DNA of 36,102 bases from Candidatus Desulfovibrio intestinipullorum (GTDB lineage: Bacteria > Desulfobacterota > Desulfovibrionia > Desulfovibrionales > Desulfovibrionaceae). The stretch spans positions 1-36,102 of the forward strand of contig DXHV01000032.1 in the NCBI GenBank assembly GCA_019113165.1, read 5' to 3'. A model generated the notes under the pieces. That model saw only the letters and a program-made list of their open reading frames with translations. It searched no databases and was not told the DNA's origin. Each line of letters opens with the position of its first letter. Positions within the stretch are counted from its first letter, which is position 1. A program made the translations under genes and the position numbers. This document shows positions 7,432 through 14,898 of this stretch, in pieces.

Positions 7432-8985
7432 ATGCCTGTCTCGTTGTCTCCATCTGCCGGCCAGTCGCCCGATCAGCCGGCCGGCCAGTCTGTCAGCCAG
7501 CCGCCTGCGGCGTGCCAGGGGTCCCTGGAGGTCTTTTCCTGCGGCCCGGGCCTGCCCGATGCCGTGGTGCAGGCCTGCGGAAGGCTGGACCTTGTGGCCG
7601 GCACCAGGGCCCTGCTGGATCGGCTCTCCGAGCAGCTCTCAGGCCATTTTTCCGAGGAGACCGTCAAAAAAAGGCTTTTGAACACGCGGGATCTGCCAGG
7701 CGAGCTCGAGAGGCTTATAACCTGTGCCCTGGAGGGACAGCATGTGGGCCTGCTCGCCTCAGGCGATGCCCTCTACCACGGCCTTGGGGCAAGCCTCATG
7801 CGCTGTGTGCAGAAACGCTTTCCCGACTGCTTTTGCGGGGATCTGCCCTGCATCCTGTCAGAGGGAGCGAACGCTTCATCTGGCCCGTCTGACCAGTCTG
7901 GCCGGTCTGGATCCCCCGATCCGAAGCCCCTGCCCTTTTCCCTCTGCTTTCATCCAGGCCTCACGGTCTTTCAAACCCTCTGCCACCGACTGGGTCTTGC
8001 CTGGAGCGAGGCCGCCCTCTTCTGCGTGCACAGGAAGAGTGTGCCCTGGGTGCGCCTGCTGGCTGCGCCCCTGGCCATTGTCTACACAGGCCTTCCCTGG
8101 ACGCCGGCCCGTCTGGCAAAGGCCCTCTGCGCCTGGGACCCGGGCTCAGGGGCACGCCACTGCCTTGTTGCCGAAAACATGGGCCGATCAGACGAGCGCC
8201 TGCAGCGCCTGACGCTCGCAGAACTTGGCACAAAAGACTTTGGCCCCACCAGCACGCTCATTCTTTTGCCTGAGGGGGCAAGAGCGCAGGCCCTGCCCCT
8301 GGGTCTGGACGACGAGCGCCTCAGCTTTGACGGCCACTGCCTCACCCACCGCCGGATACGGCCCCTGGTGCTCTCCTGCCTCAATCTGCCAGGCCACGGC
8401 GTGCTCTGGGACCTTGGGGCAGGCTCAGGGGCCGTTGGTCTGGAGGCCGCCCTTCTGCAGGACGGCCTGACTGTGCAGGCCGTGGAAAAAAATCCCCGGC
8501 GCTGTGCCCACATCCGTGCCAATGCGGCCGCCCTTGGGGTCAGCAGCCTCACCCTGACCGAAGGCGACATTGTGCAGAGTCTGCCCTCGCTGCCCGATCC
8601 GGATCGTATCTTTGTGGGCGGCGGCGGCAGGGATCTGGCCCTGATTGTCCGCCAGGGGCTGGCACGTTTGCAGAAAAGCCACCCTGACGATCCAGAGGCT
8701 GTGCTGGTGGCCACGGCCATCACCATGGAGAGCGTGGCCACCCTGACCGCCCTTGCCAGCGGGCAGGATCCTGACTGCCCCGACGCCGTTTGCCCCGACG
8801 CCGTTTGCCCAGACGCCGTTTGCACAGACGCCCTGAGCATTGACGTGAGCGAGCGCGCTCCCATGAGCCGATCTGGGGCAACCTCCTCAGGCGGCCCGCA
8901 CGGCCCCTTCTTCATGAAGCCCCTGCACCGCATCCACATCTTTGTCTTCAGACCCGGTCCCGCTCCTGCCGGTTCAGGCAGCTGA
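7432..8985 (+). CDS. cbiET: CbiE-CbiT fusion: cobalt-precorrin-7 C5-methyltransferase and cobalt-precorrin-6B C15-methyltransferase (decarboxylating)
   Basis: The 517-residue protein carries two enzymes, as in CobL. The CbiE part (about 24-285) is a tetrapyrrole methylase with VFSCGPGLPDAV, GLLASGDALYHGLG and FGPTSTLILL. The CbiT part (about 300-515) is a Rossmann methyltransferase with the SAM motif LWDLGAGSGAVGLEA (near residue 325), VEKNPRRCAHIRANA and IFVGGGGRD. An Ala/Ser/Gly/Asp-rich insert interrupts CbiE near residues 143-165. The CbiT part contains a four-unit 15-bp tandem repeat coding DAVCP units at 8776-8835. Both inserts are probably surface loops. Start: ATG at 7432 with only a weak GGA upstream. 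The fused arrangement is known in other bacteria; the repeat insert is specific to what is seen here. Confidence 0.92.
   Translation: MPVSLSPSAGQSPDQPAGQSVSQPPAACQGSLEVFSCGPGLPDAVVQACGRLDLVAGTRALLDRLSEQLSGHFSEETVKKRLLNTRDLPGELERLITCALEGQHVGLLASGDALYHGLGASLMRCVQKRFPDCFCGDLPCILSEGANASSGPSDQSGRSGSPDPKPLPFSLCFHPGLTVFQTLCHRLGLAWSEAALFCVHRKSVPWVRLLAAPLAIVYTGLPWTPARLAKALCAWDPGSGARHCLVAENMGRSDERLQRLTLAELGTKDFGPTSTLILLPEGARAQALPLGLDDERLSFDGHCLTHRRIRPLVLSCLNLPGHGVLWDLGAGSGAVGLEAALLQDGLTVQAVEKNPRRCAHIRANAAALGVSSLTLTEGDIVQSLPSLPDPDRIFVGGGGRDLALIVRQGLARLQKSHPDDPEAVLVATAITMESVATLTALASGQDPDCPDAVCPDAVCPDAVCTDALSIDVSERAPMSRSGATSSGGPHGPFFMKPLHRIHIFVFRPGPAPAGSGS
8776..8835 (+). repeat. Four tandem 15-bp in-frame repeats inside the CbiT part of cbiET
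   Basis: TGCCCCGACGCCGTT occurs twice exactly (8776-8790 and 8791-8805), then with one change (8806-8820) and once degenerate (8821-8835). The frame is kept, giving repeated CPDAV units. Near-identical units point to recent slippage, so copy number may vary between strains. Confidence 0.92.
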
Positions 8986-9077
8986 TCCCGCCAGGAAGCC
9001 TGCGTCCGTTTCCCTGCCCATCCCGCGCTCCCGCTTTGCATCATGTCCCAAGAGGCGTGCGCTCAGGAGGTTTTGTC

Positions 9078-9686
9078 ATGACTGATCAGGAATTTGCTCC
9101 CCTTTGCGAGGCGCTCTTTCAGATTGCCGAGCCCGTCATCCTGCTGCTCGATCCCGACAAGGCCACAGGCCGTCCCCGGGTGCCCAGCCGGGATGCCTTC
9201 CTCACCATCTGCGACAAGGTCTACACCGGCCTGCCGTGGCGCAGCCTGCCCGTGGCCGAGGGCCGGGTCAGGGGATCCACGGCACACACGGCCTTTCAGA
9301 ACTGGACCTCGCTGGGCGTGTTCCAGGTCCTGCATGCCGTGGTCCTCAGGGAACTGAACACGAGCGCCGACTATGTCCTGCAGGGCACCCTGCCGGAGAG
9401 GAAGAACACCCTCTTCCTGCCGCACCTGAAACTCGAAAGGCTCAACATTGTGCAGGCCGTCCTGGACCGCGACGAGAAGGGCTGCCTGAACAGGATTCTC
9501 GTCATCGCTACCAGGGAGGCAACGCGAACAGCCCTCAAGGTCGTGCTCGCACAGGCCCAGAAACGGGCCCATGACCTGTTCGCGCAAAAGCAGCTCAAGG
9601 TGGCGAGCTTCCGGATGTGCCTGCAGCCCGAGGCCCTGGGCGCCATGGACGAACTGCTCAATCTTGTCCTTGAACAGTCCCGCTGA
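9078..9686 (+). CDS. DUF4096-type (IS5-family transposase N-terminal) domain protein inside the cobalamin operon
   Basis: Start: ATG at 9078 with a perfect AGGAGG 7 nt upstream. Residues about 28-95 match the pattern of the DNA-binding N-terminal domain of IS4/IS5 transposases: GRPRVPSRDAFLTICDKVYTG, then PWRSLP and HTAFQNWTSLGVFQVLH. The DDE catalytic domain does not follow. Instead there is a different helical C-terminal half of about 100 residues, ending ALGAMDELLNLVLEQSR. No terminal inverted repeats or target duplication are seen. The gene has an excellent ribosome site, is in the same direction as its neighbours, and sits 11 bp before cbiFGH, so it looks like a kept gene, not an insertion. 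Inference: a domesticated DNA-binding protein, possibly regulating this operon. A truncated transposase remnant is the alternative, less likely given the good translation signals. Confidence 0.72.
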   Translation: MTDQEFAPLCEALFQIAEPVILLLDPDKATGRPRVPSRDAFLTICDKVYTGLPWRSLPVAEGRVRGSTAHTAFQNWTSLGVFQVLHAVVLRELNTSADYVLQGTLPERKNTLFLPHLKLERLNIVQAVLDRDEKGCLNRILVIATREATRTALKVVLAQAQKRAHDLFAQKQLKVASFRMCLQPEALGAMDELLNLVLEQSR

Positions 9687-9697
9687 AGGGGAGTCCT

Positions 9698-12619
9698 ATG
9701 CCAGGCACACACGCTCGTCACGAGTCCGGCCAGATCCCTCATTCCGCCTCCAGTCAGGTCCCGGGTGCGCTTCCGGGCGCCCTGCAGGACAATGCTCTCG
9801 AAAACCAGGCCTGCCCGGCAAAGGAACAGGGATCGCGCCCCTTTGCCGTCACCTTTGCCGGCGCAGGCCCCGGCGCCGTGGATCTGCTCACCCTGCGCGC
9901 CCTGCAGGCCCTCAAAAATGCGGATCTTGTGCTCTACGCAGGCTCCCTGGTCAATCCGCAGCTGCTTGACCTGTGCAAGCCTGGCTGCCGGCTGGAGGAC
10001 GCTTCCCGCCTCTCCCTTGCCGAGCAGGTAGCCCTGATGAGCACGCACGCCCGCAAGGGCTGGCGCGTCGTGCGCCTGCACTCAGGCGACCCCTCCCTCT
10101 ACGGCGCCATCCGCGAGCAGATGACCGCCCTGGCCAGCCTCGGCATCCCTTCCGTGGTCATCCCCGGCGTCACCAGCGCTCTGGCTGCCGCCGCAAGCCT
10201 TGGCTGCGAACTCACCCTGCCCGAAGTGAGCCAGAGCGTGGTGCTCACCCGCTCACAAGGCAGAACGCCCCTGCCCGGCGCTCAGGCACCGGCAGCCTTT
10301 GCCAGGACCAGCGCCACCCTGGTCTTCTACCTGAGTGCCGGGCACTTTGCGGAGCTCAGCCATGAGCTTGTCTCTGAGGGCGGCCTTGCCCCCGACACGC
10401 CCTGCGCGGCCGTCATGCGGGTGAGCTGGCCGGACGAACGCATTGTGCGCGGCACCCTGGCCACCATTGCCGGCCAGGCAGCCCGGGCCGGCATGACGAG
10501 GCAGACGCTGCTGCTGGTGGGCGAGGCCACCCGGCCCGTGCACGCGATGCATCAGGGCACAGGCGCAGAGGACGCACAGCACAACAAGGTACAGCCCAGG
10601 GCCTCGCGCCTCTATGCGGCCGACTTTTCCCACGGCTACCGCAACACCCTTGCCTCCGAGGCCTTTACAGGCCCCATTGGCGTGCTCAGCGCCTCAGCAG
10701 ACGGCCTGCGCGTGGCCAGACAGATCTGCCAGGCCCTGGGATCACAGGCCACCCTGCTGGACGGCCCGCAGGCCCTCGGGACACGCTGGCAGGACTTTGC
10801 GGGCTTTGTGTGCGTGGCAGCCACCGGGCTCATTGTCCGGCTGGCAGCGCCCCTGCTCAAAAGCAAGACGACCGATCCGGCCCTGGTCTGCCTGGACAGG
10901 GACGGCCGCTTTGTGGTGAGCCTGTGCGGCGGCCATCTGGCCGGCGCCAACCGCCTGGCCCGCCGGGTGGCCCGCATCACGCAAGGGCAGGCCGTCATCA
11001 GCACGGCCACAGACTGCGCAGGCCTTGTGGCCTTTGACGAGGCGGCAGCCAGGGAAGGCGCCCGCATCCTCAACCCTGAAGCCCTTGTGGCCCTCAACCG
11101 GGCCCTGCTGGAGGGCGAGACCATCGACTTTCACGGGCCCGCCAGCCTGTGGGAACACTACTGGCGCAACGTTCCCCATGTGCGCCTTGCTGCCGACACG
11201 GCACGGGACAGTGCGCAGGACAGTGCGCAGCCTCATGCGGCAGCCCGGCTTGCCGTGTACTGGGACGTGCCGCCCACAGACGACTCTGCAGACGACCCTT
11301 CAGAGACAGCCCTGGTGGTGCGCAGGGCCAGCCTGGTGCTTGGCGCAGGCTGCCACCGGGACGTGGACACAGAGCTCTTCTGTGCCTGCGCCCTGGACTA
11401 TCTGCAAGGCGCAGGTGTCGAGCCTGAAGACATTGCCTGCGTGGCCAGCCTGACAAAAAAAGGAGAGGAACCCGCCCTGCAGGCCCTTATGCAACGGCTT
11501 GGCTGCCCCTTTGCGGGCTATGCGCCTGAAGAACTCGCCCGCGTTGAAGGAGTGGTCACCAGGTCTGCCACTGTGCACCGCTACATGGGCACGACCTCGG
11601 TGAGCGAGGCGGCGGCCCTGGCCTGCGCCCGCCGGCTTGGCGGCAGTGCCAGGCTGGTTGCTCCCAGGGAAGCGCGCCACAAGTGCATGACCTTTGCCCT
11701 AGCCCGGGTGGGCCACGGAACGCCCGTTGCCACGGACTGTCCTGCGCCGGACATGCCCGGACAGGACGATCCCTTCGCAGCCACGCCCTGCGGCCGCCTT
11801 GTCGTGGCCGGCCTGGGCTCAGGGGAGCCCGGCTCCCTGACCCTGGATGTAGCCCGGGCCCTGGAAGAGGCCGAGGTTGTGGTGGGCTACACCACCTACA
11901 TGGACATGGTGCGCAGGCTCCTGGGCCCCGAAACATCCGGTCCCGGAGCATCAGACAGGGAATATCTGCAAAGCGGCATGCGCGACGAGATTGGCCGCTG
12001 CCACCTGGCCTTCGAGCGGGCCCTGCAGGGCAAAAGAGTCTGCCTGGTGTGCAGCGGTGATCCGGGCCTGCTGGCCATGGCAGGCCTTGTGCTCGAATTG
12101 AAAAGCCGCAATGCCGCCTACCGTTCCGTGCCCGTGACCATCTTGCCCGGCGTCACGGCCGCATTGCTTGCCGGCGCCCGTCTGGGCGCGCCCCTGCAAA
12201 ACGGCTGCGTGCTCCTCTCCCTCTCGGATCTGCTGGTGCCGGCCAGCGAAGTACTCCGCAACGTGGCTTGCGCCCTCTCTTCGGCCCTGCCCCTGGCCGT
12301 CTACAATCCGGCCGGCAAAAAGCGGCGCATTCTGCTGCACAAGACCCTGGAACTGGCAAAACAATTGCGTGGAGACGATCTGCCCTGCGCCCTGGTGCGC
12401 GAAGCCGGCAAGCCCGCAGAAGAGGTCTGGACCGGTCTTTTGAAGGACCTGCCTCAAGATCGCGTGGACATGTCCACCCTGCTCATCCTGGGATCACACC
12501 GCAGCCGCCTGGAGGACGGCATCTTCTACGAGGCCCGCGGCTACGAAGACAAGTATGGCGACAAGTATGGCGACAGGGGGGCACCCCCGGCGGAAAAAAG
12601 CGGGGAGCACCATGCCTGA
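9698..12619 (+). CDS. cbiFGH: Triple fusion CbiF-CbiG-CbiH: precorrin-4 C11-methyltransferase, precorrin-5A hydrolase, precorrin-3B C17-methyltransferase
   Basis: One 973-residue frame contains three consecutive-step enzymes. CbiF (about 49-290) has FAGAGPGAVDLLTLRA, VRLHSGDPSLYGA, IPGVTSALAAAASLG. CbiG (about 303-673) has GPIGVLSASADG, VCVAATGLIVRLAAPL, LGAGCHRDVD (here LVLGAGC) and HKCMTFALARVG. CbiH (about 698-947) has VVAGLGSGEPGSLTLD, VCSGDPGLLAMAG, ILPGVTAALLAGARLG and YNPAGKKRR. Together they do C17 methylation with ring contraction, C11 methylation, and lactone opening with loss of acetaldehyde. Start: ATG with GGGGAG upstream. The CbiG linker holds a 12-bp duplication (11206-11229), and the C-terminal tail another (12548-12571, DKYGDKYGD). 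Its 3' end overlaps cbiA by 8 bp. Domain order F-G-H does not follow reaction order (H, F, G). Confidence 0.93.
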   Translation: MPGTHARHESGQIPHSASSQVPGALPGALQDNALENQACPAKEQGSRPFAVTFAGAGPGAVDLLTLRALQALKNADLVLYAGSLVNPQLLDLCKPGCRLEDASRLSLAEQVALMSTHARKGWRVVRLHSGDPSLYGAIREQMTALASLGIPSVVIPGVTSALAAAASLGCELTLPEVSQSVVLTRSQGRTPLPGAQAPAAFARTSATLVFYLSAGHFAELSHELVSEGGLAPDTPCAAVMRVSWPDERIVRGTLATIAGQAARAGMTRQTLLLVGEATRPVHAMHQGTGAEDAQHNKVQPRASRLYAADFSHGYRNTLASEAFTGPIGVLSASADGLRVARQICQALGSQATLLDGPQALGTRWQDFAGFVCVAATGLIVRLAAPLLKSKTTDPALVCLDRDGRFVVSLCGGHLAGANRLARRVARITQGQAVISTATDCAGLVAFDEAAAREGARILNPEALVALNRALLEGETIDFHGPASLWEHYWRNVPHVRLAADTARDSAQDSAQPHAAARLAVYWDVPPTDDSADDPSETALVVRRASLVLGAGCHRDVDTELFCACALDYLQGAGVEPEDIACVASLTKKGEEPALQALMQRLGCPFAGYAPEELARVEGVVTRSATVHRYMGTTSVSEAAALACARRLGGSARLVAPREARHKCMTFALARVGHGTPVATDCPAPDMPGQDDPFAATPCGRLVVAGLGSGEPGSLTLDVARALEEAEVVVGYTTYMDMVRRLLGPETSGPGASDREYLQSGMRDEIGRCHLAFERALQGKRVCLVCSGDPGLLAMAGLVLELKSRNAAYRSVPVTILPGVTAALLAGARLGAPLQNGCVLLSLSDLLVPASEVLRNVACALSSALPLAVYNPAGKKRRILLHKTLELAKQLRGDDLPCALVREAGKPAEEVWTGLLKDLPQDRVDMSTLLILGSHRSRLEDGIFYEARGYEDKYGDKYGDRGAPPAEKSGEHHA

Positions 12620-14804
12620 CCTGAGGGCCAATCCAGTGCCTGAACAGATGCTGTTCCATGAGCCTGACCAGACCGCGCTGTCCTGTCCCGGTCTTGTGCT
12701 GGCCGCCCCGCGCTCGGGCGAGGGCAAGACCACGGCCACCCTGGCCCTGGCTCTGGGGCTGCAGGCCCTGGGGCTGTGCGTCCATGCCTGCAAGTGCGGG
12801 CCGGACTACGTGGACCCGACCTATCTTGCCCAGGCCTGCCAGGCACCCTGCCTCAATCTGGACACCTGGCTCATGGGGCCAGCCGGCGTGAGAAAAGCCT
12901 GGGCCAGGGCTGCCGAGGGGGCCGACCTGGTCCTTGTGGAAGGCGTCATGGGCCTGTGCGACGGCAGGGAGCAAGGCTCTCTTTCAGGCTCCACCCTGGA
13001 TGTGGCCCGGGTGCTGCATCTGCCCGTCCTGCTGGTTCTCAATGCCCGCGGCCTTGGCAGCTCCATTGCCCCGCTGGCCGAGGGCTTTGTGCGCTTGTGC
13101 GAGCGTGTGCACGTGCCCGTGGCCGGCATCTGCGCAACCTCTGTGGGATCGGAGCGGCACAGGGCGCTCCTGGCACAAAGTCTTCTTGAGGCGCAGCTGC
13201 CGCCCCTGCTCTGCACCCTGCAGCGCAGCGAGAACGTGCAACTGCCTTCACGACAGCTTGGCCTTGTGCCAGCCGGCGAATGGGACAGGACACAAGACGT
13301 CTTTGCCCGGCTGCGTACCCTGTGTGCTCCCAAGGACCTGCAGTCCCTGGCAGAGCATGTGCGCACCCTCTGCCGGCAGGGCACACGGCCGCAGGGGAAT
13401 GGAGCCCAGAGGACGTCTGCCCTGGAAATCCGTCCAGCCGAAGCTGTACATCACGAAGCAGCAGATCACGAAGCTGCTTATTCCGAAGCTGCACCGCCCA
13501 GGCCCCCTCTCCTTAAGCCCGGGAAGCGCCTGGCCCTGGCACGGGATGCGGCCTTCTGCTTCTACTACGAGGACAATTTGCAGCTTCTGCGCTCCCTTGG
13601 CTGGGAGCTTGTTCCCTTCTCGCCCCTGACAGCCCCTTCGCTGCCTGCCTGCGAGGCTCTTTATCTTGGCGGTGGCTATCCCGAGATCCATGCCAGGGAA
13701 CTGGCCGCCAATGGGGGGCTGCGCCAGGACATTGCCCTGCGTGCCCTTGAAGGCCTGCCGATCTTTGCCGAGTGCGGCGGCTACATGTACCTGGCTGCCG
13801 AACTGCAGACCACGGAGGGTCAAATCTACCCCATGTGCGGAGTGCATAAGGGCCGGGCCGTCATGGGGGCGCGCCTGCGCTCTCTTGGCTACAGGCAGGT
13901 GCGCTTTACAGGGGATTTGCCCTTTGGTCTGAGCGAACATTTTGAGACAGGAACCGTGCGCGGTCACGAATTCCACTGGTCGGACATGGTGCATACGGAG
14001 ATCAGGGAGACAGCGGCCCCCCTCTATGTGGCCGACGAGCCTGACAGCAGCGCCGGCAGTTCTCGCAGACTGCCGGATGCGGGCCTTGTGACGGGTCCGT
14101 ACCACAATGTGCAGGCAGGCTATCTGCACGTCTATCTGCCCTCCCTGGCCTTTGCCGGAACAAAGGCACGCACAGAGCTGGCAAGGCAGGCAGACCGGAA
14201 TGAAGGGGATGAAAAAGCCCCTTCCCTGCTGGTTGTGCTCAACGGACCATCCAGTGCCGGCAAGACGAGCCTGGCCGCCTGCCTGGCCAGAGCCCTGCAC
14301 TCCTCTGCCTGCAGCAGGGACCACCATTCTGCCGACCCGGTTCTTGTCAGCCTGGACGCCCTGCTGGCGTCGGTCCGTCAGGGCCCTGAGCCCCCTTCTC
14401 TGGAAGCCGCCGAGCGCCTGGATCTCTGCAGAGCCCACGACTACCATGTCCGCCTTGCCAGGCTCTGCCACTCCCATCCCCTGGTGATTTGCGATCACGT
14501 CCTCTGCGGCCGCAGGGACTGGGAAGAGGATCTGCTGGCCGTGCTGGCGGACGCGGCGCTGTCCGGCACACGCACAGAGCTCATGGTCTGGGACCTGGTC
14601 TGCAGTCCCGAGTGTCTCGGGCAGCGGGAAAAAGGCCGCACAGACCGCAGGCCCGATGTGGCCCATGCCCTCAGGCAGGCACAGGGCCAGAGGGAACAGT
14701 CCCTGATTCTTCCCGGGATGGAACGGCTGCGGGCAGATGACCGTTCGACAGAGGAACTGTGCGCCCGCATTCTGCCAGCAATCAAGGCACGACTCGGGAT
14801 CTGA
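12612..14804 (+). CDS. cbiA: Cobyrinate a,c-diamide synthase (CbiA) fused to a C-terminal chloramphenicol-phosphotransferase-like P-loop kinase domain
   Basis: CbiA uses ATP and glutamine to amidate the a and c side chains of cobyrinate. The start ATG (12612) has GGGGAG upstream and overlaps the previous gene. Domain 1 (about 22-250) has the P-loop APRSGEGKTTATLAL, CGPDYVDPTYL and VEGVMGLCDG. The glutaminase domain (about 310-525) has GGGYPEIHA and the nucleophile Cys388 (FAECGGYMYL). Between them is a linker with three 15-bp imperfect repeats (13450-13494). Residues about 537-730 are an extra domain: Walker A NGPSSAGKTS (544-553), SLDALL with Asp582 at the catalytic-base position of chloramphenicol phosphotransferases, and REKGRTDRRPD near the end. 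Its substrate is unknown. It directly precedes cobD, which needs a phosphorylated amino acid, so an L-threonine kinase role is a reasoned guess. Confidence 0.9.
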   Translation: MPDLRANPVPEQMLFHEPDQTALSCPGLVLAAPRSGEGKTTATLALALGLQALGLCVHACKCGPDYVDPTYLAQACQAPCLNLDTWLMGPAGVRKAWARAAEGADLVLVEGVMGLCDGREQGSLSGSTLDVARVLHLPVLLVLNARGLGSSIAPLAEGFVRLCERVHVPVAGICATSVGSERHRALLAQSLLEAQLPPLLCTLQRSENVQLPSRQLGLVPAGEWDRTQDVFARLRTLCAPKDLQSLAEHVRTLCRQGTRPQGNGAQRTSALEIRPAEAVHHEAADHEAAYSEAAPPRPPLLKPGKRLALARDAAFCFYYEDNLQLLRSLGWELVPFSPLTAPSLPACEALYLGGGYPEIHARELAANGGLRQDIALRALEGLPIFAECGGYMYLAAELQTTEGQIYPMCGVHKGRAVMGARLRSLGYRQVRFTGDLPFGLSEHFETGTVRGHEFHWSDMVHTEIRETAAPLYVADEPDSSAGSSRRLPDAGLVTGPYHNVQAGYLHVYLPSLAFAGTKARTELARQADRNEGDEKAPSLLVVLNGPSSAGKTSLAACLARALHSSACSRDHHSADPVLVSLDALLASVRQGPEPPSLEAAERLDLCRAHDYHVRLARLCHSHPLVICDHVLCGRRDWEEDLLAVLADAALSGTRTELMVWDLVCSPECLGQREKGRTDRRPDVAHALRQAQGQREQSLILPGMERLRADDRSTEELCARILPAIKARLGI

Positions 14805-14898
14805 CCACAGGATCTGGCCACAGGATCAAGCAAAAGGCCCAGGCCAGACAAACACAAGACAGACAGGACCAGCGAGAACGAGAACAAGGACCGGAATC

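Noticed and set aside
9078..9686. Complete insertion sequence
   Set aside because: No DDE catalytic domain, inverted repeats or target-site duplication are seen around the gene.
13248..14666. Long leftward frame (472 codons) opposite cbiA
   Set aside because: GC-rich antisense shadow; no family motifs, while the + strand encodes the CbiA glutaminase and kinase-like domain.
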